Part shown: positions 9,548 through 18,524 of the stretch, one piece after another
How positions within the stretch are numbered: the stretch's first letter is position 1
Layout: the number at the start of each line of letters is the position of its first letter
Assembly (NCBI GenBank): GCA_963814985.1
Contig: CAWFFV010000025.1
Coordinates: forward strand, 62,001 to 126,000
Direction of reading: 5' to 3'
Length of the DNA: 64,000 nucleotides
Source: CAWFFV01 sp963814985
GTDB lineage: Bacteria > Chloroflexota > Ktedonobacteria > Ktedonobacterales > Ktedonobacteraceae
Program-made: the position numbers and the translations under genes
Notes under the pieces: model-generated
Seen by the model: only the letters and a program-made list of their open reading frames with translations
Databases searched by the model: none
What the model was told of the DNA's origin: nothing

Positions 9548-9677
9548 GCTCCTTTTAACAAACTAGAAGAATCAATATGTCCTTCTACACATTAGCATAT
9601 GCGGATGCATAATGTAGCGTTATTCACTGTTTTGGCCATGTTGTATGGTACAATTTTACCATCGCTGTAAATTATGT

Positions 9678-9745
9678 GTAACTACTCAAGCCTCTTTTCC
9701 TGATTTCTCGCCACCCGCGGGTGGCGAGGAGACCTGAGGAGTTAC
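9678..9745. repeat. Minimal module A palindromic repeat
   Basis: It has GTAACTACTCAAG-type and ACCTGAGGAGTTAC ends around a perfect hairpin, CTCGCCAC-CCGCG-GTGGCGAG, with no central or right-hand hairpin. Read on the minus strand, it is a left end, left hairpin and right end joined directly, so it is a deletion derivative of the ~150-base form. It sits in the divergent gap between the 7961 and 9777 genes. Confidence 0.8.
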
Positions 9746-9776
9746 AATTATGTAGAGGGTTTGAGGATAGTCCCCA

Positions 9777-10952
9777 GTGAGAAGAGCAGGAGGGCCTTTG
9801 GTAGAAAGACCAGTACGTGTTGGTTTTGACCTGACAGCAATCTGGCGGCAACCAACAGGCATTTTTCGTTATGCTACAGAAGTTGCCAGGTTTCTCCTAC
9901 AGTTGCAACAAACAGAGTCTGCTATACGCTATGTCTTCTTCTTTGCCCGTGAAATTCACCCTGAGTTTATAGCGTTGCGTGATTCTTTTGAAGCGATCAT
10001 CTGTCCAACTACAAATGAATTGCTGATTAAACAGTTCTGGTTTCCCGCAATACTTCCCGGCCTCCGCCTGGATATCATGCACTATCCCTCATTCCCTCCA
10101 CCCTACTTTCATCTCTCTGGCCCTCGTACTATTATGACTCTGCATGATGCTGGACCATGGCGTTATCCTCAAGCCTTAACTCTACACGGACGGCTCTATT
10201 TTCGCACGTTACTGGCGCGGGGAGCACACACATGTGCACGCGTGATTACCGTATCTAACCATGCAAAATCAGAGATTGGACACTTTCTTGGAGAACGTTT
10301 CCTGTCTAAAATTACAGTGATCCCTGAGGCTGCACGACCGGAGTTTGCAACTCCCTGTAGTCCTATCTTCAAAGAGCGGGTCCGTATACACTTTTACCTG
10401 CCAGACCGCTATTTGTTAGCAGTTGCCACAACGGAACCGCGAAAAAATCTCGTGACTTTGCTTGATGCTTATAAGCGACTTAAGATACAATTGGGATCAT
10501 CCTGTCCTTCACTGATCATCGTAGGGCGTAAGGGCTGGAATTGTGATGATATCCAGGACTATATGGCAGGGCTTGAAGGGTGTGTGATGTTTCCAGGTCA
10601 TGTTTTAGATGAGGAGTTGATTGCACTCTATCAAATGGCGACCTGTCTTGTGTTTCCTTCGCTCTATGAAGGCTTTGGGTTGCCGGTGCTGGAGGCGATG
10701 ATGGCGGGTTGTCCTGTAATCACCTCCAGGGTATCTTCCTTACCGGAAATTGCAGGCGAAGCAGCCCTACTGGTTGATCCGTTGCATGCTGAAGAAATTG
10801 CGAATGCGATACAACAAGTATTGCAAGACGAAGAGTTGCGAAATCATATGGTGAACGAGGGACGCAAAAGGGCTGCCTGTTTTTCCTGGGAGGAGACAGC
10901 CAGAAAGACAAGAGAAGTCTATCTCCTGGCTGCCAGGCACAAAATCAGGTAA
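9777..10952 (+). CDS. GT4 glycosyltransferase
   Basis: A 391-residue GT-B enzyme starting at a GTG (an internal start at the codon for VRVGFD is possible). The N-terminal VGFDLTAIWRQPTGIFRY is typical of GT4 mannosyltransferase-like enzymes. The C-terminal domain has AVATTEPRKNL (donor-site loop), FPSLYEGFGLPVLEAM with the EX7E motif, and ALLVDPLHAEEIANAI. It is expected to add a sugar from an NDP donor to the lipid-linked exopolysaccharide unit. Its last eight bases overlap the 3' end of the convergent co-polymerase gene at 10945. Confidence 0.9.
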   Translation: MRRAGGPLVERPVRVGFDLTAIWRQPTGIFRYATEVARFLLQLQQTESAIRYVFFFAREIHPEFIALRDSFEAIICPTTNELLIKQFWFPAILPGLRLDIMHYPSFPPPYFHLSGPRTIMTLHDAGPWRYPQALTLHGRLYFRTLLARGAHTCARVITVSNHAKSEIGHFLGERFLSKITVIPEAARPEFATPCSPIFKERVRIHFYLPDRYLLAVATTEPRKNLVTLLDAYKRLKIQLGSSCPSLIIVGRKGWNCDDIQDYMAGLEGCVMFPGHVLDEELIALYQMATCLVFPSLYEGFGLPVLEAMMAGCPVITSRVSSLPEIAGEAALLVDPLHAEEIANAIQQVLQDEELRNHMVNEGRKRAACFSWEETARKTREVYLLAARHKIR

Positions 10953-12417
10953 GAAAGACATAGTGAGGTTGTAGTTTTAGTAGTTCACAGGTCATACTGG
11001 TAGCCTTTATTATCTTCAGGCTATCACTGCGTTTCTTCACAAACAGCAGGACCTGGGCCACTTTCGTCGCTAATAGATGCGTGTCAGCTCTATCAAGTGG
11101 TGGTGCGTCAATAATGATAAGATCAAAGACATTTTGTAATTCAGGTAACAGGTCCATTAATGTTGTACTGGTCAAATTCTGATTCTGTATGAGTGGCATG
11201 TGGGCCGAGAGCAGAAAAAGTTGGGGTTGGTCTGTCCTGTCTATGAGAGAGAGTGCCTGCCCTTTGGCAGTCTGTATGTTACATGGACCAACCTGCTGAA
11301 TTTGTTGATGGAGGCTGGGATGCTCGAAATCCGCATCAATTAGCAAGGTCTTAAGACCTTTATTTGACAGAAAAGTTGCTATCATCGCACCAAGGCGGCG
11401 TTTCTTACTGGGACTGGTCAAGAGAACGGTGTGCCCTTTGTGCTTGACTGCTATGGCACTTATGGTCGCACAGAGCAGGCGCAGAGGTTTGATACGTCCC
11501 ATAAAGGGAATGGTACGAGATTTCAAGAGGCGTTGCTGCTCGAATGTACGCAATTGTGGTAGCTCGGTTATCACAGAGTTCCTTGCGACTTTGAGCAGTT
11601 CTCCCCGATGGCGTATGACAGGAGTAAGGTAATCGATTGCAATAATCAAGGAAATAGTGACTAACAGACCCAATGCTACTGCTCCCAGGGAAATAGCCAG
11701 AGATGGTAGAGGCGTTGTCGTTGGGATACTGGGTATACTTGCTGGCTTCAAAATCTCGTAGATTTGTGGGAGGAACGAAATGGCATTTTGCACCTCTCTC
11801 AACGATTGTTGATCATTGTATAGTGTGTGCTTGTTCCGATCGATCTGGATCAGCATCTCTTTCTGCTGTGCTGTTAGATTGGCCCCTTGCTGTCGCGTAT
11901 AAGCTGGAAGCTGGGTATTCAGGTTATTAACATCCGTATTGAGTTGGGTTATATTATTCTGTAACCATTGATTATAGTAATTTAGCTGCGTGCTCATCGT
12001 GAGAGTCTGCGTCTTCACAAAATTTTGTGCCAGAAAGTTTGCAATGTCTGCCGCCGCAAAAGGAGAGATATCAGAAACGTTGATAAGTACGACCTGATTG
12101 GTCTGGTCAGTGGAAACGACAATATTTTTCTCTAGTTGTTGCAGGGTCAAACGTGGATACGTCTTCATAATACGATAGAGAGTGACAGGTGCCATGACCT
12201 GTCCTTCATAGGTCACAGGTGGATTAAGTTGTACAACGCCTGAAGGAAAAGCCGAATCCATGAGGATCTGGTCATTGATGAGAACAGATGTCGATGCTGT
12301 ATATGAGGGGGTTTGACTGTTCGCGATGATTCCGCCAAGCCAAAAAGAAAGGATAGCGATCAGGCCAACGAGCCACCCTTTGCGTAAGATTGCCTCCAGG
12401 TATGCTTTCAGTTCCAT
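10945..12417 (-). CDS. Wzz/CpsD-type co-polymerase lacking a P-loop
   Basis: A 490-residue protein with Wzz topology (membrane segments about 14-33 and 225-255, with a helical periplasmic region containing TTIT-like and NTQL repeats), followed by a CpsD-like domain. The position of the P-loop reads TSPSKKRRLGAMIATFL, with no GKS/T, so nucleotide binding in the usual way is unlikely. The A' motif TLLIDADFEHPSL and the Walker B LIIIDAPPLDRADTH remain. It probably acts as a non-catalytic partner of the paralogue at 7961. It is 36 bases downstream of the GT at 12454 on the same strand. Confidence 0.85.
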   Translation of the reverse strand: MELKAYLEAILRKGWLVGLIAILSFWLGGIIANSQTPSYTASTSVLINDQILMDSAFPSGVVQLNPPVTYEGQVMAPVTLYRIMKTYPRLTLQQLEKNIVVSTDQTNQVVLINVSDISPFAAADIANFLAQNFVKTQTLTMSTQLNYYNQWLQNNITQLNTDVNNLNTQLPAYTRQQGANLTAQQKEMLIQIDRNKHTLYNDQQSLREVQNAISFLPQIYEILKPASIPSIPTTTPLPSLAISLGAVALGLLVTISLIIAIDYLTPVIRHRGELLKVARNSVITELPQLRTFEQQRLLKSRTIPFMGRIKPLRLLCATISAIAVKHKGHTVLLTSPSKKRRLGAMIATFLSNKGLKTLLIDADFEHPSLHQQIQQVGPCNIQTAKGQALSLIDRTDQPQLFLLSAHMPLIQNQNLTSTTLMDLLPELQNVFDLIIIDAPPLDRADTHLLATKVAQVLLFVKKRSDSLKIIKATSMTCELLKLQPHYVFLT

Positions 12418-12453
12418 CGTTAGAGCCCCATATATTTCCTATAGACAATGTGA

Positions 12454-13632
12454 TTATGTTGTGTTTGTATTGATGGCAGATGGTACCATCTCTGTGTAGA
12501 CTGTAAACAGGCGTGCAGCTATCTCGGCTTGACTGAAGCGTGTTTGAGCCTGTCGTTGCCCCTCGGTACTCATCTTACTACTTAATTCAGGATCACTCAA
12601 GATAGTCAGGAGAGCTTCTGTATACGCTGGCACATTACGTACATCTAGCACATATCCTGTCACTCCGTGATCAACAATACAAGGAATACCAGTACCATTA
12701 TGCGCTACAATTGGCAGTCCTGCTGTCATTGCTTCCAATAGTACTATTCCGAAACTCTCAACAAAGGAGGGATGGGTCAAAAGAGTTGCAGAGCGGTAGG
12801 CAGCATAAATAAAGTCGGGTGTGTTGTCTTGCAATATCTGTATATGATCTATCACCCCAAGCTTATGTGCCAGGGTCATCAGGCGTTGGCGAAATGCTGG
12901 CTCAGCAGGTTGTGATGGTCCAACAATCAGCAACTTTGCCTCTGGGAAACGGGCAATGATAGCAGGCAGACAGCGTATTGTGTAGTCCCATCCCTTTCGT
13001 TCAATCAGTTGACCCACGCCTAGTAGAAGAGGTGATCCGGTTACTCCTGCTTGACGAAGGATCTCTTCTGCGGCTTGTTTGTCAACACCATTGCCAAAGA
13101 CGTCAGGGCGCGCTACATGTGGGACAATACGCAAGCGTTCCTGATGTACGCCCAGATCACGCAAGTGTTGCGATGTATATGATGTAAAGACAATCACACG
13201 ATTGCTCAGGTTAAAGAAGAAACGTCCCAGGGTTTTATCGTAGAGTTCGCGGAGAGGGCGACGATAGGGATAAACATGAAAGTGCGGTGAAAAGATGATC
13301 TTACGCCCGCGCAGGCGAGCGAGCAGAATCGCCAGTTCACTACGTCCCTCACCATAGCCATGACAGTGGATAATATCAGCGTCCGTAGTAAGCAGTGCAT
13401 GAATAAAGGGCCATGAGAGTGGACGTCCTTTGCGTGCTCCTGCGGGACAGCGTCGTATGTGAATGCCATCAATGACCTCTTCCGCCGGTTGCTGGTCATT
13501 GACCTGGAACGTCAGGACTTCAGCCTCCCAGCCACGCAGCACGGCCTCACGTACCGGCCAGTAGAAGTAGTACATATCAAAATGTTGCATTACCGTTTCC
13601 GGAAAGTTCCACACGATTTGCAGCAGTTTCAC
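12454..13632 (-). CDS. GT4 glycosyltransferase
   Basis: A 392-residue GT-B enzyme. MKLLQIVWNFPETVMQHF opens the acceptor domain, IIHCHGYGEGRSELAIL lies about residue 100, and the donor domain has LLGVGQLIERKGWDYTI and LLTHPSFVESFGIVLLEAM (EX7E), then AGLPIVAHNGTGIP. All expected catalytic features of GT4 enzymes are present. It is the first gene of a minus-strand pair with the 10945 co-polymerase. The gap above its start (13633-13861) has no gene; it is AT-rich and holds promoters for the divergent phosphoesterase array. Confidence 0.9.
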   Translation of the reverse strand: MKLLQIVWNFPETVMQHFDMYYFYWPVREAVLRGWEAEVLTFQVNDQQPAEEVIDGIHIRRCPAGARKGRPLSWPFIHALLTTDADIIHCHGYGEGRSELAILLARLRGRKIIFSPHFHVYPYRRPLRELYDKTLGRFFFNLSNRVIVFTSYTSQHLRDLGVHQERLRIVPHVARPDVFGNGVDKQAAEEILRQAGVTGSPLLLGVGQLIERKGWDYTIRCLPAIIARFPEAKLLIVGPSQPAEPAFRQRLMTLAHKLGVIDHIQILQDNTPDFIYAAYRSATLLTHPSFVESFGIVLLEAMTAGLPIVAHNGTGIPCIVDHGVTGYVLDVRNVPAYTEALLTILSDPELSSKMSTEGQRQAQTRFSQAEIAARLFTVYTEMVPSAINTNTT

Positions 13633-13861
13633 TTATGAGCCTCCGCGTTCTACGGGTACTATCCAAAATTTCCTCCTCGAAAACTAAAACGATCATCCCT
13701 TGGATAGAATAACTGTGCTCATTATTACATAAATGAGAAACTATATACAATCAAATAGGAAATTTAGTGTCAGGTTACCTAAAGAAGGCATTTGTTCGAT
13801 ATTTCTCAACTACCGCTATGCACTTAAACAACATTTAATACATTTTTTTAATTTTTCATGG

Positions 13862-13916
13862 TATAATCCTCAGAGAGGTAAGGTGCTAACCTCTCTTAAT
13901 TTCCATCACAAAGGAG
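13862..13916 (+). promoter_or_regulatory. Promoter and leader hairpin of phosphoesterase copy 1
   Basis: TATAAT at 13862-13867 is a perfect -10 box in an AT-rich stretch. Just after the expected start of transcription lies a hairpin, AGAGAGGT (13872-13879) with ACCTCTCT (13889-13896). An AAGGAG ribosome site (13911-13916) stands nine bases before the ATG. The same block is repeated before copy 2. Confidence 0.7.
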
Positions 13917-13925
13917 TGTTGATCT

Positions 13926-15507
13926 ATGCAAACGTACTTTCGTCCCTTATGGTCTTCCATGCTGTGGCGACGTATCGTGTGTCTGGTACTTGTGATAGCT
14001 CTCCTCATCATGGGGACTTTCCTGGTTCTTTCTGGAACACATGCTGCAACAGCAATACCGCGTCCCAGCCATGTCGTTGTCGTCATGGAGGAAAATCATT
14101 CCTATCTCTGACGTCATTGGGTCATCCAGTGCCCCTTACATCAACTCACTGGCGCAACAAGGAGCTTTGTTCACAAGTTCTTTTGCCGTCTCTCACCCAA
14201 GTGAGCCAAATTATCTTGCTATATTCTCAGGCTCGATGCAGGGCATCAGCGATGATTCGTGCCCACATACCTTCTCAGGACCTGATCTAGGAGGAGAGTT
14301 AATCGCCGCAGGTGATACCTTTACTGGTTACTCGGAAAATCTGTCTGGTGCTGGCTTTACAGGGTGTAATGACAATCAGTACCTCTATGCTCGCAAGCAT
14401 AACCCGTGGGTCAACTTTACCGATGTCCCCTCCAGCGATAACCTGCCCTGGACAAGCTTTCCCACGGACTACAACACTTTACCCACAATCTCATTTGTGG
14501 TACCCAATCTGCAAGACGACATGCACGATGGAACGATCCAGCAGGGGGATACCTGGCTCCAACAAAATATGGACAGCTACGCTCAATGGGCAAAAGCGAA
14601 CAACAGTCTGCTGGTGGTGACCTGGGACGAGGATGACTTGTCGCAGAATAACCAGATCGCGACGATTTTTGTCGGCCAGATGGTGAAATCAGGTCAGTAT
14701 AACGAGACCATCAATCACTACAATGTCCTGCGAACCCTGGAGGATATGTACGGACTGCCGGATGCTAACAGTAGCTCCACCGCTACTCCCATCACCGATG
14801 CCTGGCAGGGTGTAACACCTACTCCCACTCCGACAGGTACCGTGACGGCAACTCCCACCCCGACAGGTACAACTACGCCTACTCCCACACCGACAGTGAC
14901 GGTTACTCCTACTCCTGTACCATCGGGGGTGAGCAGTTCACCGGCTACGCCTATTGCGGGTCAACCCGCGACGATTACCTACAACGGTAGTCTGGCTGCA
15001 AGTGCCACCAGCATCACGATGCACTGGGGCAATAATGGCTGGAGTGGAGTGACCGACGTAGTCATGGCCAAACAGGGGGATGGTTCCTGGATGGCCACCA
15101 TTATGCTCCCACAGAGTGCCACCCAGCTTAATATGGCTTTCCATAACCAGAGCAACAACTGGGATAACAATAATGGGAGCAACTATAACCTGAACGTCTC
15201 AGGAGGTTCTTCGGGGCCCTGCTCATCTGGACCGGTAAGCAGTTCTCCCTGTCCCGTCCATGGTCAACAGGCAACGATTACCTATACAGGAAGCTTAGCA
15301 GCAAGTGCCAGCAGCATCACTCTGCACTGGGGCTACAATAGCTGGAATAGTGTCACTGAAACAGCGATGACCAAACAAGGAGATGGTTCCTGGCAGGCCA
15401 CCATTACGCTCCCACAGAGTGCCACCCAACTCAATATGGTTTTCCATGACCAGAGCAATAACTGGGATAACAATAATAGTAGTAACTATAACCTGACCGT
15501 TTCCTGA
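13926..15507 (+). pseudogene. Secreted phosphoesterase with two CBM25/26-like modules, frameshifted (copy 1)
   Basis: Starts with a Sec-type signal peptide (MQTYFRPLWSSMLWRR, a hydrophobic stretch, then GTHAATA). It is a PF04185-type phosphoesterase with HVVVVMEENHSY (metal and nucleophile region), GPDLGGEL, VVPNLQDDMHDGT and LLVVTWDEDD. A Thr-Pro linker leads to two modules of about 85 residues with HWG-NGW/NSW and WDNNN signatures, as in starch-binding CBM25/26. Relative to copies 2 and 3, one extra base near 14105 shifts the frame right after MEENHSY; the rest is open to 15507. Predicted role: extracellular phosphate-ester hydrolysis on glucan-rich surfaces. The substrate is unknown (acid phosphatase or phospholipase C-like). 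Confidence 0.8.
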
Positions 15508-15839
15508 GTGTTTCAGGAGGTTCTTCGGGTACCTGCTCATCTGGACTGGTAAGTAGTTCTCCCTGTCCCGTCGCAGGCCAACAGGCGACGATTACCTATA
15601 ATGGCTACCAGCAATCATGGCCAGATCGCGATCTGGCCATGATTGCTGGTGCTACTCTGACTCTTGTTCACATTGCAATTTCTGGGAGAAAGCTATTCTG
15701 CTGACAAATGATCAATATCATCGTGCAGTTGAAGCGTTTAACCAGAAATTTATGCAAAATCACGACTATACAGGATCAACGATTGCCGCGATTAATTCGC
15801 CAGATGCATCACTTTCAACGGAAGTGGGGTAACTGCATT
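15508..15839 (+). other. Remnant of a third CBM module interrupted by a perfect palindrome
   Basis: After the stop, the sequence repeats the start of a further CBM25/26-like module (15508-15603 matches 15200-15290 closely), then breaks off at a perfect 44-base palindrome (15607-15650, arms of 22). Beyond it an open frame to 15832 ends in a peptide with NDQYHRAVEAFNQKF that I do not recognise; it is not preceded by a ribosome site. This looks like debris of a deletion or insertion. Confidence 0.55.
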
Positions 15840-15876
15840 TTAAACAACGTTTAATACGCTTTTAAATTTTCCATGA

Positions 15877-15932
15877 TATAATTCCCAGAGAGGTAAGGTG
15901 CTAACCTCTCTTTCCTTCCATCACAAAAGGAG
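15877..15932 (+). promoter_or_regulatory. Promoter and leader hairpin of phosphoesterase copy 2
   Basis: TATAAT at 15877-15882, hairpin arms AGAGAGGT (15887-15894) and ACCTCTCT (15904-15911), and AAAAGGAG before the ATG at 15940. The block is nearly identical to the one at 13862, including the hairpin loop AAGGTGCTA, so the duplication included the control region. Confidence 0.7.
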
Positions 15933-15939
15933 TTCATTC

Positions 15940-17166
15940 ATGCGAACGTACTTCCGTTCTTCATGGTCTTCCATTGTCTGGCGACGTGTCGTATGTCTGG
16001 TACTTGTGATAGCTCTTCTCATCATGGGGACTTTCCTGGTTCTTTCAGGAACACATGCTGCAACAGCGATACCGCATCCCAGCCATGTGGTTCTCGTCAT
16101 CGAAGAAAATCACTCCTACTCTGACATCATTGGGTCGTCCAGTGCCCCTTATATCAACTCACTGGCACAACAAGGAGCTTTGTTTACAAGTTCTTTCGCG
16201 ATCACCCACCCGAGTGAGCCAAATTATCTTGCTCTGTTCTCAGGCTCGACGCAGGGCCTCAGCGACGATTCGTGCCCACATACTTTCTCAGGACCTGACC
16301 TGGGAGGAGAGTTAATCGCTGCAAGCGATACCTTTAGTGGTTACTCTGGAAAATCTGCCCAAAGTTGGCTCTACCGTGTGCACATCACATTCCCTCTATG
16401 CTCGCAAGCATAACCCGTGGAGCGACTTCACTGATATCCCCACCAGTGCTAATCTGCCCTGGACAAGCTTTCCCACTGACTATAGCACTTTGCCCACGCT
16501 CTCGGTTGTGGTACCTAATCTGCAAGACGACATGCACGATGGAACAATCCAGCAGGGGGATACCTGGCTGCAACAAAATATAGACAGCTACGTCCAATGG
16601 GCAAAAACGAACAATAGCTTGTTGGTAGTAACCTGGGACGAGGATGACTCGTCGCAGAATAACCAGATCCCGACGATTTTTGTCGGCCCGATGGTCAAAG
16701 CAGGTCAGTATAGCGAGACCATCAATCACTACAGTGTCCTGCGAACCCTGGAGGATATGTACGGATTACCGTACGCTAACAATAGTGCTACGACTACCTC
16801 CATCACTGATGCCTGGCAGGGTGCAACACCTACTCCTACTCCTACTCCGACAGCTACAGATATCCTACTCCCACTCCGACCGTGACGGTTACACCCACTC
16901 CTGTACCATCGGGGGTGAGCAGTTCACCGGCCACGCCTATTGCGGGTCAACCCGCGACGATTACCTACAACGGTCCTCTAGCAGCGAATGCTACCAGCAT
17001 TACGATGCACTGGGGTTATAACAGTTGGAGTGGGATGACCGACACAACTATGACCAGACAAGCGGATGGTTCCTGGCAGGCCACCATTACGCTTCCACAG
17101 GGTGCCACCCAACTCAATCTGGCTTTCTATGATCAGAGCAGCACCTATAATCTGAACGTTTCCTGA
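15940..17166 (+). pseudogene. Secreted phosphoesterase with one CBM25/26-like module, frameshifted (copy 2)
   Basis: It has the same signal peptide and PF04185-type core as copy 1: HVVLVIEENHSYSDIIG, GPDLGGEL, LYARKHNPW, LQDDMHDGT and VVTWDEDD. It then has a shorter Thr-Pro linker and a single CBM25/26-like module. The frame is broken twice: by one base near 16345, in the codons after GYS, and again near 16855 in the linker. Joined up, it would be about 405 residues. It is followed directly by TCCTGA-ATGTT-TCAGGA, a small hairpin, and then by copy 3, which has lost the promoter block and may be read through from here. Confidence 0.75.
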
Positions 17167-17216
17167 ATGTTTCAGGAGGTTCTTCTCTTTCTTTTCATCA
17201 CAAAAGGAGTTCATTC

Positions 17217-18119
17217 ATGCGAACATACTTCCGTCCCTCATGGTTTTCCGTTGTCTGGCGGCGTGTCGCGTGCCTGGTACTGGTGATAGCTCTCCTTGTC
17301 ATGGGGACTTTCCTGGCTCGTTCAGGAACACATGCAGCAGGAACACAGACAGCGATACCGCGTCCCAGCCATGTCGTTATTGTCGTCGAAGAAAATGAAT
17401 CCGCTGATGACATCATCGGCTCCAGTGATGTCCCTTATATCAACTCACTGGCGCAACAGGGAGCCGTGTTCACAAATGCTTCTGGTGTTTCTCATCCAAG
17501 CCAGCCAAATTATCTTGCTCTGTTCTCTGGCTCGACGCATGGCCTCTCCAGCGATTCATGTCCGCATACCTTCTCCGGCCCTGATCTGGGGGGCGAGCTA
17601 ATCGCTGCAGGCAAAACCTTTAAAGGCTATTCAGAAAGCCTGCCCAGCGTTGGCTTTACCGGCTGTAGCGACAGCCAGTCCGTCTATGCTCGTAAGCATA
17701 ACCCGTGGAGCGACTTCACTGATGTCCCTGCCAGCGCTAATCAGCCCTGGACAAGCTTTCCTGTTAATTATAATACCTTGCCCACAGTCTCAATTGTCGT
17801 GCCTAATCTCCAGGATGATATGCATGATGGGACGCCACAGCAGGCGGATAGCTGGCTGAAGCGAAATATCGATGGCTATGTCCAATGGGCAAAAACGAAC
17901 AACAGTCTGCTCATAGTGACCTGGGATGAGGGTGATGGCTTCTGGATCTTCGCTGATAACCATATCCCAACGTTTTTTGTCGGTCCTATGGTCAAAGCTG
18001 GTCAGTACAGCGAGAGTGTCAATCACTACAGCGTTCTGCGCACTTTGGAGGATATGTATAAACTGCCGTATGCGAATAATAGCGCCACGGCTACCCCTAT
18101 CACTGACGTCTGGAAATAA
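17217..18119 (+). CDS. Secreted phosphoesterase without CBM (copy 3)
   Basis: A 300-residue intact member of the array. The signal peptide (MRTYFRPSWFSVVWRR, hydrophobic core, GTHAAG) is followed by the PF04185-type domain: SHVVIVVEENESADDIIGSS (His replaced by Glu compared with ENHS in the paralogues), GPDLGGEL, LYARKHNPW-like VYARKHNPWSDF, VVPNLQDDMHDGT, LLIVTWDEGDG and HIPTFFVGPM. It ends just after the catalytic domain (ATPITDVWK), where the others continue into a Thr-Pro linker and CBMs. The AAAAGGAG ribosome site is nine bases before the ATG. It should be exported and active; the substrate is unknown. Confidence 0.85.
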   Translation: MRTYFRPSWFSVVWRRVACLVLVIALLVMGTFLARSGTHAAGTQTAIPRPSHVVIVVEENESADDIIGSSDVPYINSLAQQGAVFTNASGVSHPSQPNYLALFSGSTHGLSSDSCPHTFSGPDLGGELIAAGKTFKGYSESLPSVGFTGCSDSQSVYARKHNPWSDFTDVPASANQPWTSFPVNYNTLPTVSIVVPNLQDDMHDGTPQQADSWLKRNIDGYVQWAKTNNSLLIVTWDEGDGFWIFADNHIPTFFVGPMVKAGQYSESVNHYSVLRTLEDMYKLPYANNSATATPITDVWK

Positions 18120-18147
18120 GTTTACGTCTATCCGCATACACATGAGT

Positions 18148-18180
18148 CATCCCGAACTTTTGTTTCAAAAGTTCGGGATG
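18148..18180 (+). terminator. Strong hairpin after phosphoesterase copy 3
   Basis: CATCCCGAACTTTT and AAAAGTTCGGGATG form 14-base perfect arms with a five-base loop, 28 bases after the stop. There is no long T run beyond it. The same arm sequence makes the ends of the module B repeat at 61814-62064, so this is also a minimal copy of that repeat. Confidence 0.6.
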
Positions 18181-18182
18181 AT

Positions 18183-18332
18183 GTAACTATTCAGGTACCC
18201 TCGCCACCGCAGGTGGCTCGCTCTTGTTTTATGCGGGTTGCGTGTTTGCGCCGCAAACACGCAACCCGCATAAAACAACCTGCGAAGCGCCGTAGGCGCT
18301 GAGGAATCAGAAAAATGGACCTGAATAGTTAC
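18183..18332. repeat. Cloverleaf palindromic repeat (module A), full form
   Basis: The ends GTAACTATTCAGGT (18183-18196) and ACCTGAATAGTTAC (18319-18332) are perfect complements. The left hairpin is GCCACCGCAGGTGGC. The central hairpin at 18224-18278 has 27-base arms around one base. The right hairpin is AGCGCCGTAGGCGCT. It is flanked by CGGGATGA on the left and CGGGATGACTCAT on the right, half-sites of module B, so it appears inserted into a module B palindrome. The rest of the gap to 18524 holds only AT-rich sequence with likely promoter elements. Confidence 0.85.
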
Positions 18333-18524
18333 CGGGATGACTCATGTCTCCCAGCTACGATCTGCATCCTATCAGCTCTATTGATTTTGGTCTAACGTAT
18401 CCTAAAAGTACTAGCTGAGTAAAAAAACTTGTCGTACCAACAATGGGGCGCGTACTATTTGGCTTAAGTGCCAAAACAAAATAATACAAAATGCTAATCT
18501 TTTATGCATGGAGGTACATACTAC

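Noticed and set aside
18183..18332. tRNA or structured ncRNA gene reading of the cloverleaf
   Set aside because: The arms are far longer than tRNA arms, no anticodon or T-loop consensus exists, and arm sequences differ in every copy. A structured transcript remains possible but is unsupported.
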